A stretch of DNA of 64,000 nt from Ga0077527 sp964606765 (GTDB lineage Bacteria > Pseudomonadota > Gammaproteobacteria > Burkholderiales > SG8-41): contig CAZSIR010000002.1 in assembly GCA_964606765.1 (NCBI GenBank), forward strand, positions 12,233 to 76,232, given 5' to 3'. Under the pieces are notes generated by a model. The model did not search any database and was not told the DNA's origin. It was given only the letters and a program-made list of their open reading frames with translations. Below, in pieces: positions 17,420 through 26,796 of the stretch. Position 1 is the stretch's first letter; every line of letters begins with the position of its first letter. The position numbers and the translations under genes were made by a program.

Positions 17420-18261
17420 GCAAGCAGGTCGTGCCCGCGCCCGCTGAGGCGCGCCGGCAGGTTGAGCATTTCCGCGGCGATCTTTCCCAGCGCATAGCGC
17501 CAGCGCGGCGTGTTTTCCCGCTCGGCAAATTTGACGCGGGCCGTGTGGATGCGCGCGACTTCAAAGCCGGCATTGGCAGCCAGGAGCTTCATGGATCGCG
17601 GATTGAAAAAACTGATGTGGCCGCCGTCGCGCGCCATGTCGAAATAGTCCCATTGCGCGCCCAGCGCCGCGGTGGTCCAGCTCGCGGCATTGCCGGTGCT
17701 GATCAGCAGGATGCCGCCGGGTTTCAGCACGCGCCGGCACTCGGCCAGCAGCGGCAGCGGCGCACGCAGGTGCTCGACCACTTCGAACAGCGTCAGCGCA
17801 TCAAATATCGCGTCCGCAAACCGCTGTTCCTCAAGCAGGCCGGTGCGCACCGGCAATCCCGCGGCGCGCGCCGTTTCAGCGATGTGCGGTGCCGGTTCCA
17901 CGCCTTCCGCGGCATAACCGGCGGCAATGGCCGCCGCGACAAACTGGCCGCGCGAACAGCCGACATCGCAGACGCGGATCTCAGGCGCCGGTTTGCCGAG
18001 GAGCCTCGCGATGGCGGCAAGCCGGCGTTGCGCAACGGCGTCACGGCGCGCGAGCGCGTCGCCGTCGATGCGGTTGAATTCCCCGGCATCGAATTGCGCC
18101 ATGGTTTCCCAGTAACGCGCTTCGCTGGCGCGGCTCAGCAACTGGCCGCAGCCGGAACAGCGGCGCAGGGCGCCTTCGCCGACGATCCACCCAGTGTCGA
18201 TGAGGGGGGTGTTGCAACCCACCGGGCAGGCTGATACATAGGGTGGTGCGTCAGAGGACAT
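17392..18261 (-). CDS. Class I SAM-dependent methyltransferase with N-terminal zinc-ribbon-like segment
   Basis: About 289 residues. Four cysteines near the N-terminus (CPVGC, and CSGCG about 25 residues later) look like a zinc ribbon. A Rossmann methyltransferase domain follows with motif I VCDVGCSRGQFV, post-I GVEPAPHIAE and LFEVVEHL. The C-terminal HISFFNPRSMKLLAANAGFE is typical of sugar and LPS methyltransferases of the Methyltransf_23 type. The start may be the ATG at 18261 or at 18276. It ends the leftward LPS-core operon and overlaps the GT9 gene upstream. The acceptor is unknown. Confidence 0.78.
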   Translation of the reverse strand: MSSDAPPYVSACPVGCNTPLIDTGWIVGEGALRRCSGCGQLLSRASEARYWETMAQFDAGEFNRIDGDALARRDAVAQRRLAAIARLLGKPAPEIRVCDVGCSRGQFVAAAIAAGYAAEGVEPAPHIAETARAAGLPVRTGLLEEQRFADAIFDALTLFEVVEHLRAPLPLLAECRRVLKPGGILLISTGNAASWTTAALGAQWDYFDMARDGGHISFFNPRSMKLLAANAGFEVARIHTARVKFAERENTPRWRYALGKIAAEMLNLPARLSGRGHDLLAYLRKPAGG

Positions 18262-19345
18262 CGCGGCTTTTATCATAAGTATTTGATTTTAAACGATTAA
18301 TTACTACAGAGGCCGGGATGGCCAGCAGGCAGTCGCTGGTGCTGTCGATGCGTCGCTCGCAACCTTCGTGGCCGCAGGGCACACAGCTGGCGCGCCCCTG
18401 GATCAGCCGGACATTGCCGAGCCGCTGGTCGCCGTGACCGCGCCAGGGATTGGTGGCCGCAGGATGATTTTTGGGCCAGGGGCCCCATTTCACCGGATCC
18501 GTGGGACCGAACAAGGCGATGGTCGGCACGCCGGTCGCTGCCGCGATGTGCGTGATGGCGGTGTCCGGTCCGACATAAAACTGCGCGCGCGCGATCAGCG
18601 CCGCTGTTCCGCCCAAGGTGAGTTGTCCTGCGGCATTGATCACGCTGCCGGGCAATCGGCGGGCAATCGCGTCGACATACGCGCGTTCATCCGCAGCCTG
18701 CCCGCCGGTCAGCACCACGGCGATGTCATTGCCGAGCAGCCATTGCGCGACATCAATCCAGCCCTGTTCATGCCACATCTTGTAGCGGAATTTCGGACAG
18801 GGATGCAATACCGCGAAGGGCGCGCAGGATTTGCCGAGCAGCGCATCAACCGCGGCATCGTCTTCCGCGCGCCAGGAAACCACGGTTTCGGCTTTGGCCG
18901 GTATGCCCAGCGCGTCCGCCAGCCGCAGATGCAGGCGCAGGGTATGCGTGCCGGCGGCATCGTAAGCGATCCATTCATCGAGTAAATACTGCTTCCAGCG
19001 TTGCCCGTCCTGATCCAACAGCAGGCCGATGCGGCGTTTGCCGGCGAGCCAGGCATACAGCGTCGGCCGGTCGCCGGGCACCAGGGACAAGGCGAGGTCG
19101 TAACGCCGGAACAGGCGTCCGAGCAAGGCCAGATGCGTAGCCAGTCCGGGCCGCTCCGGCACGGTGTGCACTGCATGCAAATCGGGATTCGCGGTGATGA
19201 CGCCCTGCGTCCCGGCAAACACCAGCGCTTCGATCTGCGCGTCCGGCCAGGCCTGTTTCAGTGAGCGGATCAGCGGTGTGGCCAGCAGCACGTCACCGAT
19301 GCGGCGGGTTACCACCACCAGCACGCGGCGGGGTGCGGCGCTCAT
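18251..19345 (-). CDS. GT9 glycosyltransferase (heptosyltransferase family)
   Basis: A 364-residue soluble GT-B enzyme. It starts RRVLVVVTRRIGDVLLATPLIRSLKQAWP, the hallmark of ADP-heptose:LPS heptosyltransferases, and has the C-terminal donor-binding block FYVGPDTAITHIAAATGVPTIALFGPTDP. The C-terminus carries extra cysteines (GRASCVPCGHEGCERR). The family adds heptose to the LPS inner core. Overlap of four bases with the GT2 gene upstream and the nearby ligase place it in core assembly. Acceptor position is not resolvable. Confidence 0.87.
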   Translation of the reverse strand: MSAAPRRVLVVVTRRIGDVLLATPLIRSLKQAWPDAQIEALVFAGTQGVITANPDLHAVHTVPERPGLATHLALLGRLFRRYDLALSLVPGDRPTLYAWLAGKRRIGLLLDQDGQRWKQYLLDEWIAYDAAGTHTLRLHLRLADALGIPAKAETVVSWRAEDDAAVDALLGKSCAPFAVLHPCPKFRYKMWHEQGWIDVAQWLLGNDIAVVLTGGQAADERAYVDAIARRLPGSVINAAGQLTLGGTAALIARAQFYVGPDTAITHIAAATGVPTIALFGPTDPVKWGPWPKNHPAATNPWRGHGDQRLGNVRLIQGRASCVPCGHEGCERRIDSTSDCLLAIPASVVINRLKSNTYDKSRDVL

Positions 19346-20309
19346 CGGTACTGGTCGACGCCGAGCCGGGCGCGGCTGCGGCCGGACGCAATCAGGTCAT
19401 CGAGCAGGCGCTGGTTTTCTTCGAAGCCGCGTTTGTCCGCCTCTCGATGCCACAAATGAAATACCGAGGCGCCGAAGCGGGCGTTCTTGTGCTTGATGCC
19501 GGCATGGATCAGCCGGATGGCGAGGTCTGAATCCTCCAGTCCCCAGCGCCCGGCATAGGCCTCGTCGAAACCGTTGACGGCAATCAGGTCGGCCCGCCAG
19601 GCGGAAAAATTGCAGGTTTTGACGCCCTGCCAGCGCTCGGGGTTGCGACGGCGGAATGCGCCGTCGGGCAGGCGCAGCAACGGCAGCAGGCGGTTGATGT
19701 CACCCTGCAGCCGGGCCAGTGCCCAGCGCGCGAGAGTCCACTGGTGCAGCGGCAGCTTGTCGCGCAGCGCACGCTGGGTCAGCTCTTCATTCAGCAGTAC
19801 GCGGTTGCCGGACAGAAAAAAACCGGGCTCGGCGAGCTCGCGGTGGCGGCGGATGAAGTCCGGCGCCGGAACGCAGTCGGCGTCGGTGTACACCACATAA
19901 TCNNNNNNNNNNNNNNNNNNNNNNNNNNNNNNNNNNNNNNNNNNNNNNNNNNNNNNNNNNNNNNNNNNNNNNNNNNNNNNNNNNNNNNNNNNNNNNNNNN
20001 NNGGCGGATGAAGTCCGGCGCCGGAACGCAGTCGGCGTCGGTGTACACCACATAATCGGCGTGCGTTGCAGCCAGTCCGCGATTGCGCATCACGGTGGCG
20101 CGGAAACCGCGGTCTTCATGCCAAAGATGCGTGACCGGGAACGGAGCGCGCTGCGCGAAATGTTCCGTCAGCAGCCGCACATCGTCCTTCGAACCGTCAT
20201 CGGCGACGATCAGTTCGAAATCCCCACTGTCCTGGTGCAGATAGCCTTCCAGCAGCGCCGCCAGCGCATCGGGCCGGTTGTAGGTGGCGATGACGACGGC
20301 AATCTTCAA
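19342..20309 (-). CDS. GT2 glycosyltransferase with galactosyltransferase-like C-terminal domain, interrupted by an assembly gap
   Basis: The N-terminal half (20309 leftward: MKIAVVIATYNRPDALAALLEGYL, VADDGS, YTDADC) and the C-terminal half (FLSGNRVLLNEEL, then GFDEAYAGRWGLEDSDLAIRL) belong to one GT2 protein with a glycosyltransferase-27-like C-terminal part. They are separated by 100 N flanked by an exact 55-base duplication (19848-19902 and 20003-20057). Removing the N run and one copy (155 bases) gives one uninterrupted frame of 270 residues, so the gene is very probably intact. It overlaps both neighbours by four bases in the LPS operon. The sugar is unknown. Confidence 0.85.
19848..20057. 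other. Assembly gap: 100 N between exact 55-base copies
   Basis: N fills 19903-20002. The 55 bases before it are identical to the 55 bases after it. The two copies encode the same residues of the GT2 enzyme, so this is an unmerged contig overlap rather than a biological repeat. Confidence 0.93.
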
Positions 20310-21058
20310 TGTGGTGAATCTCCGCGCAGCATCAGCTTGACGTAGCGGTAATAGGAACCCTCGGCATTGGCCACGGCCAGCATGAACCCTTCGCGCCCGT
20401 CGAGAAAACCCAGGCGCAGGAAGTAGGTGCGGAAGAAGGCCCAGCCGCCATGCAGCAGCGCCGTCCAGATCGAGGCGCGGCGGCCCTGCCCGTGCAGTAT
20501 CCGCGCGGAAGAGGTGGAGTACAGGTTCATCTTGCCGATCACCTGTTCCAGGTCATTGATCGCTTCGTGCATGATCGGCTGCCGCAGCCTGCCGGTGCTG
20601 CCCTTGATGACCAGCCGGTCATGGGCGTGGTCTTCGGAGAAACGGCTCGCGTCGCGGCGAAACAGGCGCACGACGTAATCCGGCCACCAGCCGGAATGTT
20701 TCATGAAACGCCCGCAGAAACTGGAGCGGCGCGGGATCGCGAAAGCGGCATGTTTGCCGGGATCAGCCAGCGTGGCGGCGACTTCGGCGCGCAGTTCCGC
20801 CGGCATCCATTCATCGGAATCGAGCGACACGATCCATTCGCCCTGCGCCTTGTCCAGCGCGCGGTTTTTCTGCGGACCATGGCCGGGGAAATCGGGCGTG
20901 CGGTAAAAGCGCACATTGAATTCGGCGCAGATTGCCTCGGTGCGGTCGGTGCTGCCGGAATCGACGACCACGATTTCATCCGCCCAGGCCACCGATTCAA
21001 CGCAGCGGCGGATGGTGGCTTCACCGTTTTTGGTGATGATGATGGCGGAGACTTTCAT
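20306..21058 (-). CDS. GT2 glycosyltransferase, WaaE/KdtX-like LPS core enzyme
   Basis: A 250-residue GT2 enzyme: MKVSAIIITKNGEATIRRCV, EIVVVDSGSTDRTEAI, then GHGPQKNRALDKAQGEWIVSLDSDEW with the DSD metal site, and the late block FCGRFMKHSGWWPDYVVRLFRR followed by HAHDRL. This set is typical of LPS core beta-1,4-glucosyltransferases of the WaaE/KdtX type. I start at the ATG at 21058; the longer frame from 21247 lies inside the ligase gene. It overlaps its neighbours by four bases on each side. Confidence 0.86.
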   Translation of the reverse strand: MKVSAIIITKNGEATIRRCVESVAWADEIVVVDSGSTDRTEAICAEFNVRFYRTPDFPGHGPQKNRALDKAQGEWIVSLDSDEWMPAELRAEVAATLADPGKHAAFAIPRRSSFCGRFMKHSGWWPDYVVRLFRRDASRFSEDHAHDRLVIKGSTGRLRQPIMHEAINDLEQVIGKMNLYSTSSARILHGQGRRASIWTALLHGGWAFFRTYFLRLGFLDGREGFMLAVANAEGSYYRYVKLMLRGDSPH

Positions 21059-22317
21059 GCGGTCGCAGCGGCAGTCTGTTGACGCGGGAGTCCGGCGTAC
21101 AGCAGCGCCGTCAGCCAGGCATACAGCAGGCCTTCGGTGTGGTCGAGCAGCGCGGAGTTGAGCATGCAGATGATGGCCATCATCACCACCAGCCCCTGCG
21201 CCAGTCCGCGCTCCATGGGCGTGGGCAGCAAGGGCGCCAGGCGCCACTGCTGCCAGAGCAGCCAGAGAAATGCCGCAAGCCCGACCAGCCCGATTTGCAC
21301 GGTAATCAGCATGAATTCATTGTGCGGGTTGCGCGACAGTTTCTGGCCGCTGTCTTTGACCCGCTCCGCATAGGCGCCGGGGAAACCGCCGGTGCCGTAG
21401 CCGAGCAGCGGCTGTTTCTGGATCAGGGCCAGGGTGTTGCGGTAAAACTCCATGCGGTAGCCGCTGGACGTGGACGCTGGATGGCCGGCTCGCTCGCTAT
21501 GCAGTTCCTGGACAATGTTCTGCACCCGTTTTTGGAAGGGGCCGGGAACCAGGCTGAGCAATGTAACCAGGCAGAATAACGAAACGATCGCAATGGTGAT
21601 TCCGCGAAAGCCTGTTTTTTGCCAGCCAAACAACAGCGCCAATCCAATCAGCACGACGTAACCGGTTGCGCCTTCGACGATCAGCATGGTGTTGGCCACA
21701 GCCAGCAGGCTCATGATGCCCCAGGCGATTTTTTCGATATCTGTCCTGGCACTACAGCATAACCATGCAAACAGAAAACCGGAAAATGCAATCAGGATGT
21801 TATGGGTCAGGCGATGTTTGAACGCAACGGGGTATTCCGGTGCGCCACGCAGCAATGATTCCGCCGTGCCTCGCAGCCATGGCTCGGGGGGGATCAAGCC
21901 GATTTTTAACGCATAGGAAATCAGCAGTACCAATCCCAGGCCGCAGGCCAGCGCACGCAAACCCCGTTCGCGACTGGATGCGGAGATGAAAGCCCAGGCC
22001 AACAGCGGAAGCGATGCGAGGTCGAGGTATTTCAGCAGATAAAGTTTTGCATCGACCGGTGCCGCATTGCCGTACAGGGTGCCTACGAGCAGCAGGGTGA
22101 ATAACAGCAGGGCTGCGCGGAATACGGGATTGGCCCAGGCAAGGATCAATTTGTCCCGGTACTGCGCCCCGACCAGCCAGGCGAGCAGAACCACGGCCAG
22201 CAAGGCGTTATCCAGTGCAATAGAAACCGGGATCGAAACGCCGATGGCAATGGCGCTCCAGCGTCCGAACACACCGGCGCCCTCAGTCAAGCGCTGCAAT
22301 GCACCGGTAATGCTCAT
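21055..22317 (-). CDS. O-antigen ligase family protein (WaaL-like)
   Basis: Polytopic membrane protein of 420 residues with about eleven helices and one large periplasmic loop at about residues 265-345. The loop carries LLGYGTGGFPGAYAERVKDSG followed by NPHNEFM, which contains the histidine essential in WaaL-type ligases. Such enzymes join undecaprenyl-diphosphate-linked O-antigen to lipid A-core in the periplasm. A Wzy polymerase has a similar plan and cannot be fully excluded, but the place in a core operon favours the ligase. Confidence 0.82.
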   Translation of the reverse strand: MSITGALQRLTEGAGVFGRWSAIAIGVSIPVSIALDNALLAVVLLAWLVGAQYRDKLILAWANPVFRAALLLFTLLLVGTLYGNAAPVDAKLYLLKYLDLASLPLLAWAFISASSRERGLRALACGLGLVLLISYALKIGLIPPEPWLRGTAESLLRGAPEYPVAFKHRLTHNILIAFSGFLFAWLCCSARTDIEKIAWGIMSLLAVANTMLIVEGATGYVVLIGLALLFGWQKTGFRGITIAIVSLFCLVTLLSLVPGPFQKRVQNIVQELHSERAGHPASTSSGYRMEFYRNTLALIQKQPLLGYGTGGFPGAYAERVKDSGQKLSRNPHNEFMLITVQIGLVGLAAFLWLLWQQWRLAPLLPTPMERGLAQGLVVMMAIICMLNSALLDHTEGLLYAWLTALLYAGLPRQQTAAATA

Positions 22318-24125
22318 TGCGGCTGGTACTCCGGAATCCAGTTCACCAGTTCTGCGCGCACCGTTGCGTCATCGGGCAGGGCCGTTCGAGCCAGCCAGGG
22401 TGCGAGCTGGTCCGGCAAATCAGCAGGTGCGGGACGGGCTCTGGCGATGCGCAGTTTCGGGTGTGGTGTCGGCAGCGAGTTTTCATCTGCAGCCAGTACT
22501 TCTTCATAGAGTTTTTCGCCCGGGCGAAGACCGGTGTAAACGACCTTGATGTCGTTTTCGCCGAATCCGGAGAGCCTGATCATGTCGCGCGCCAGATCGG
22601 CGATTTTGACCGGCTCGCCCATGTCGAGCACAAAAATTTCGCCGCCGGCGCCCATCAGCCCGGCCTGCATCACCAGTTGCACCGCCTCCGGGATCGACAT
22701 GAAAAAGCGGGTGATCTCCGGATGGGTCACGGTCACCGGGCCACCCGCGGCGATCTGCTCACGAAACTTGGGAATCACGCTGCCTGTGGAACCCAGTACG
22801 TTGCCAAAGCGTACGATGACAAAACTCGTTGCGCGGCGCTGTTGCAGCGACTGGCAGATGAGTTCTGCCAGCCGTTTGGTCGCGCCCATCACGTTGGTGG
22901 GATTGACAGCCTTGTCGGTGGAAATCAGCACAAACTTTTCGACACCGTTTGCGATCGCGGTCTCGGCGAGCACGCGTGTGCCGAGCACGTTGTTGAGCAC
23001 GGCCTGCCAGGCGTTTTCATTTTCCATCAGCGGCACATGTTTGTAAGCCGCGGCATGGAAGACGACCGTGGGTTTCAGGGTCGACAGCAGTTGCTGCATG
23101 CGCCGCGCATCCTTCACATCGCCGATCACCGGGCTGATCGTGATGCCGGGCATTTCGCGCCGGAATTCCTGCTCGATCTGGTACAGCGGAAACTCGCTGC
23201 TTTCCAGCAACACGATGCGTTGTGGCTGATAACGCGCAACCTGGCGGCAGAGCTCGGCGCCGATCGAGCCGCCGGCCCCCGAGACCAGCACAGTGCGTGC
23301 GCCCAGCCATTCGCGCAGCCCGGCAGTGTCCAGTTTGACCGGGTCGCGTCCAAGCAGATCGTCGAGTTCGACATTGCGAATCTGCGACACCGTGACACGA
23401 CCAGTCATCAGGTCGTCGAAGGACGGCACGGTGAGCACCTGCAGTCCGGCGGCTTGAGCGATTTCCACCGCGCGCCGACGTTCACCGTGATTGACCTCCG
23501 GCATCGCGATGATGGCGTGCCGCGCATTCAACCGGCGTTGAAAGCCAGGTACATCGCTGATGGCGCCGTATACCGTCGCACCATGGATTTGGTGGCCGTG
23601 ATGCGTGCGGTTATCATCAAATACGCCGACCACCCTCCATTGCGGACTGCGTGCGAGATCCTTGATCAGGCCCGCGGCGGCTTCCGTGGCGCCGAGCACA
23701 ATTACCGGTTCACTGTCCGCCGGGATCAACGCACCCAGGCGGCGTTCTTTCCAGCCGCGGTACGCCAGCCGGCTGCCGCCCATGATCATCACCAGCAATA
23801 CCGGGCTCATCACCAGCACTGAGCGAGGCACGGCAAATTGCAGCATGAACAACGCCGCAGCGACGGCCAGCGCGCCGCCGCTGATGGCGATGATGATGCG
23901 TTGCAGGTCGGGCAGGCTGGCAAAGCGCCAGATGCCGCGGTAGAGACCGAATGTCAGGAAAAAGAATGCGTACAGCGGTACTACCCACTGCACGGATTGC
24001 CAGGCCTGTTCGCTGTACGGCTCGGGCAGTTCCAGGTTGAAACGCAGCCAGAACGCCAGCAGCCACGCCACAGCCACGGCCGTAAGGTCGTGGACGATGG
24101 CCAGCAGGGAGCGGATGTTAAGCAT
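22314..24125 (-). CDS. Membrane-bound UDP-sugar 4,6-dehydratase, WbpM/FlaA1 long type
   Basis: A 603-residue protein. Four N-terminal membrane helices (to about residue 120) precede a first Rossmann-like region (VIVLGATEAAAGLIKDL) and the catalytic SDR domain with GAGGSIGAELCRQ near 283. The catalytic triad is of the SMK kind seen in WbpM (Ser402, Met413, Lys417 in STDKAVNPTNVMGATK), with methionine in place of tyrosine. WbpM-type enzymes convert UDP-GlcNAc to the 4-keto-6-deoxy sugar en route to QuiNAc or FucNAc. It overlaps the upstream WbpL-like transferase gene by eight bases, the same pairing as in Pseudomonas O-antigen loci. Confidence 0.9.
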   Translation of the reverse strand: MLNIRSLLAIVHDLTAVAVAWLLAFWLRFNLELPEPYSEQAWQSVQWVVPLYAFFFLTFGLYRGIWRFASLPDLQRIIIAISGGALAVAAALFMLQFAVPRSVLVMSPVLLVMIMGGSRLAYRGWKERRLGALIPADSEPVIVLGATEAAAGLIKDLARSPQWRVVGVFDDNRTHHGHQIHGATVYGAISDVPGFQRRLNARHAIIAMPEVNHGERRRAVEIAQAAGLQVLTVPSFDDLMTGRVTVSQIRNVELDDLLGRDPVKLDTAGLREWLGARTVLVSGAGGSIGAELCRQVARYQPQRIVLLESSEFPLYQIEQEFRREMPGITISPVIGDVKDARRMQQLLSTLKPTVVFHAAAYKHVPLMENENAWQAVLNNVLGTRVLAETAIANGVEKFVLISTDKAVNPTNVMGATKRLAELICQSLQQRRATSFVIVRFGNVLGSTGSVIPKFREQIAAGGPVTVTHPEITRFFMSIPEAVQLVMQAGLMGAGGEIFVLDMGEPVKIADLARDMIRLSGFGENDIKVVYTGLRPGEKLYEEVLAADENSLPTPHPKLRIARARPAPADLPDQLAPWLARTALPDDATVRAELVNWIPEYQPQ

Positions 24126-25182
24126 GGGCTATCCCTTGCCTGCGCCATGCGCGTTCGATGATCACGATTAATGACAAGTACAGTGCGCCGATTCCGGCAA
24201 GCATGGCATATTGCAGGGTTGTGCTGAGAGTCATCGCCCACAGCGCGACGATCCCGCAAAGGACCATCAATGCGTATTCGGCAAGCGCCGTGCTGCGATG
24301 GCCCAGCCCGAGCTGTACCAGTCGCTGGTAATAATGATCGCGGTGGGCCTCCCAGAAGCGGGTCCCTGAAAACAATCGCCGCGCCAGCGTCACGCTGGCA
24401 TCGACAATGAATGGCGAAAACACCAGCAGCGGAAACCACCAGGTCCAGTCCTGCTGCAGCCAGCCGGTGATGCCGAATGTTGCGGCGAGAAAACCCAGCG
24501 GCACCGCACCTGCATCGCCGAGGAATATGCGCGCCGGATGAAAGTTGTGCAGCAAAAATCCGGCCGCTGCTGCGGCCACGGCCAGATTCAGCAGCGCGAA
24601 CTGTGTGCTGCCAGCGAGCCATGCGGCTGTTGCATACACCAGGAAACCGGAGACCGCCATGCCGCCAGCCAGTCCGTCGGAGCCATCCATGAAATTGTAG
24701 AGATTGCACATCCAGCCGATGGCGAACACGACCATCGCAAGCAGCAGCATGGATTCGTATCCGCTGATCAACGCCGGCGCGACCAGCGCCGCAGCGAGCA
24801 GGTGAGTAGCCAGACGTACGCCGGCGGACAGGCCGCGCAGATCATCAAGCAGCGAAACCATGATCAGCAACAGCAATGCAGTCCAGAAAACCCAGGGCAG
24901 TTGCGCTGCGGCGTACGCCCATCCGGCAGCCACGCCGAGCAGCAGGCCGATACCGCCGCTGCGAGGTACCGGAGTGTCATGCAGCGACCGGGCATTGGGT
25001 TCATCCAGCGCGATCCGTGCTGCGCGACTGCGTGCGAGCCAGGCCACAGCCAGCGCGGCAATAAAAAATGAAATCAGGGAAATGAAAATGGCCGGCCACA
25101 CGATATGCTTGAATAGGGTGTGTACTATTGGTTTTGTTGTTTGATGATACCACCGCGGGGTCGTGTTAAGTACTTGATTCAA
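24118..25182 (-). CDS. Undecaprenyl-phosphate sugar-1-phosphate transferase, WecA/WbpL (MraY) family
   Basis: Polytopic protein of up to 354 residues with about ten helices. It has all family motifs: SLLDDLRGLS, NLYNFMDGSDGLAGG with the catalytic aspartates, IFLGDAG, and the HRDHYYQRLVQLG loop. It loads the first sugar 1-phosphate onto undecaprenyl phosphate to begin O-antigen assembly. The next gene makes a 4-keto-6-deoxy-HexNAc precursor, so the sugar is probably QuiNAc or FucNAc as for WbpL. The start is uncertain: the TTG at 25182 gives 354 residues, and a GTG at 25099 would begin just before the first helix. Confidence 0.87.
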   Translation of the reverse strand: MNQVLNTTPRWYHQTTKPIVHTLFKHIVWPAIFISLISFFIAALAVAWLARSRAARIALDEPNARSLHDTPVPRSGGIGLLLGVAAGWAYAAAQLPWVFWTALLLLIMVSLLDDLRGLSAGVRLATHLLAAALVAPALISGYESMLLLAMVVFAIGWMCNLYNFMDGSDGLAGGMAVSGFLVYATAAWLAGSTQFALLNLAVAAAAAGFLLHNFHPARIFLGDAGAVPLGFLAATFGITGWLQQDWTWWFPLLVFSPFIVDASVTLARRLFSGTRFWEAHRDHYYQRLVQLGLGHRSTALAEYALMVLCGIVALWAMTLSTTLQYAMLAGIGALYLSLIVIIERAWRRQGIAHA

Positions 25183-25411
25183 CGGGTATCACGGCGATTC
25201 GCCAGGATGTGGGCTGTTGCGGGAAATATGAACCAATAACGACTCCCTGAATCACGAAATGACCTGTTTGTCCGTGCCAAGGCAGCTAATGGAGATGAAG
25301 CCGTCATGCGCCGCGGAATTTTTTGGAACTTCGTTAAAGCCCGGCTGAGTTCATGGAATGGTTAGTTCAATCTGATCAACCCATTTTTATCAGGGAACCG
25401 GCCCCTGTCAG

Positions 25412-25441
25412 TTGCCCTGATGACAACAGGAACGCTACAAT
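25412..25441 (+). promoter_or_regulatory. Probable sigma70 promoter of the rightward sugar operon
   Basis: TTGCCC (25412-25417), an 18-base spacer and TACAAT (25436-25441). Transcription would start near 25448, which places the ATG at 25465 about 17 bases in and argues against the earlier ATG at 25420. The rest of the 25183-25411 gap shows nothing I can name; it should also hold the promoter of the leftward operon. Confidence 0.5.
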
Positions 25442-25464
25442 CTTTTTTTAATGATTGCGACAAC

Positions 25465-26046
25465 ATGCATACCGAAACCTACTTTCAAGAAGTCGTAAAA
25501 GTTGCACAAAGCATCGACATTGCAGCCATCGAAAAGCTGGCACACGAACTCGCCGCGCTGCGTGAACGGGGAGGCCGGCTTTTTATCCTCGGTGTCGGCG
25601 GAAGCGCGGGCAATTGCAGCCATGCAGTCAACGATTTCCGCAAGCTCTGCGGCATTGAGGCTTATGCCCCGGTCGACAATGTGTCCGAACTGACCGCGCG
25701 CACCAACGACGAAGGTTGGGAAACCGTATTCTCCGGATGGCTCAAGGTCAGCAAGGCAAAGGATAACGACGCAGTGCTGGTGTTCTCCGTTGGCGGCGGC
25801 AATCTGGAAAAGAACGTCAGCCCGAACATTGTTGAGGGTTTGAAGCTGGCCAAAGAGCGCGGCCTGAAAGTTTTCGGGGTGGTCGGCCGCGATGGCGGCT
25901 ACACCAAAAAAGTGGGTGATTGCGTGGTGGTGGTGCCTACGGTTGACGCGGGCCGCGTTACCCCGCACTCGGAAGCCTTTCAGGCGGTTGTCTGGCATTG
26001 CCTGGTATCACACCCTGTCCTGCAACAACTTGCGACGAAGTGGTGA
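25465..26046 (+). CDS. SIS-domain sugar-phosphate isomerase (GmhA-like)
   Basis: A 193-residue single SIS domain. The phosphate-binding loop FILGVGGSAGNCSHAVNDFRK and FSVGGGNLEKN mark it as a relative of sedoheptulose-7-phosphate isomerase (GmhA). The usual GmhA GNGGSAA-HFAAE block is changed to GVGGSAGNCSHAVNDF, so it is a sibling clade and the substrate may differ. It leads an operon with a GmhB-like phosphatase, a transaldolase-like protein and an HldE-like fusion. That points to a heptose- or octose-type activated sugar. The start at 25465 is chosen from the promoter position. Confidence 0.78.
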   Translation: MHTETYFQEVVKVAQSIDIAAIEKLAHELAALRERGGRLFILGVGGSAGNCSHAVNDFRKLCGIEAYAPVDNVSELTARTNDEGWETVFSGWLKVSKAKDNDAVLVFSVGGGNLEKNVSPNIVEGLKLAKERGLKVFGVVGRDGGYTKKVGDCVVVVPTVDAGRVTPHSEAFQAVVWHCLVSHPVLQQLATKW

Positions 26047-26193
26047 GCGGCTGCAGTCCTCGCCCTTGATGGGTTGTTCAGGTGGAGCGGGCGCCCTGTC
26101 GTTTTGCCCAAGTCCGCTGACAGATTGCTCGACTGCACACTGGAATGACCGGGCTTTTGATCCGGGTGCGCCTTGAAAGCCGGGCAAATTCCA

Positions 26194-26727
26194 ATGCGGC
26201 GTGCTGTATTCCTCGATCGCGACGGCGTCATCAACCGTTCGCTGGTGCGCGCAGGCAAACCCTACGCACCAACCCGGGCTTCAGAATTTGAATTGCTGCC
26301 CGGCGTAGCCGCCGCGCTGAGCCGTTTGCGCCAGCACGGATTTCTCAACATCGTTGTTACCAATCAACCCGATATCGCGACCGGCAAGCAGCGCCGTGAA
26401 GATCTTGATGCCTTGCATCAGCGATTGAAAACCGAATTGGCCATAGACGCGATCAAGGTTTGTTGTCATGTCGATGCTGATGACTGCGCCTGCCGCAAGC
26501 CGAAGCCCGGTTTGTTGCTTGAGGCTGCACAGGAATTCAATATCGATCTCGGTAACAGCTTCATGGTGGGCGACCGCTGGCGCGATATCGCGGCTGGTCA
26601 GCATGCCGGCTGCAAATCCTGCTTTTTCATAGACTATGGATACACTGAAAAAGGGCCGGAACAGCCTTTCACTGTAGTAAAATCCCTCGAAAATTCAGTG
26701 GGATTGATCCTGGGGGATGCAAATTAA
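26194..26727 (+). CDS. HAD-IIIA phosphatase, GmhB-like
   Basis: A 177-residue phosphatase. HAD motif I is VFLDRDGVIN, motif II VVTNQPDIATG, and the zinc-binding loop CCHVDADDCACRKPKPG matches the GmhB type, followed by FMVGDRWRDIAAG. GmhB removes the 7-phosphate from heptose 1,7-bisphosphate during ADP- or GDP-heptose synthesis. I use the ATG at 26194, directly before the conserved start; a TTG at 26173 is possible. The 147 bases before it hold no gene. It probably acts between the kinase and nucleotidyltransferase steps of the fusion protein downstream. Confidence 0.82.
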   Translation: MRRAVFLDRDGVINRSLVRAGKPYAPTRASEFELLPGVAAALSRLRQHGFLNIVVTNQPDIATGKQRREDLDALHQRLKTELAIDAIKVCCHVDADDCACRKPKPGLLLEAAQEFNIDLGNSFMVGDRWRDIAAGQHAGCKSCFFIDYGYTEKGPEQPFTVVKSLENSVGLILGDAN

Positions 26728-26796
26728 GCCGGCATCAGCGGTGCTTGTTTCTTGCCGCAAATTTCAGATAGTGAACGCAGTCATGGAGATGAATTG

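Noticed and set aside
19848..20057. A true 55-base tandem duplication or insertion site in the GT2 gene
   Set aside because: The copies flank exactly 100 N and coding continuity is restored by merging them, so it is an assembly feature.
20306..21247. N-terminal extension of the WaaE-like protein to 21247
   Set aside because: The extension is inside the ligase gene in another frame and is low-complexity; MKVSAIIITKNGE is the normal family start.
22317..23822. A 501-codon plus-strand frame opposite the WbpM-like gene
   Set aside because: Antisense shadow of a clear dehydratase gene with intact SMK triad.
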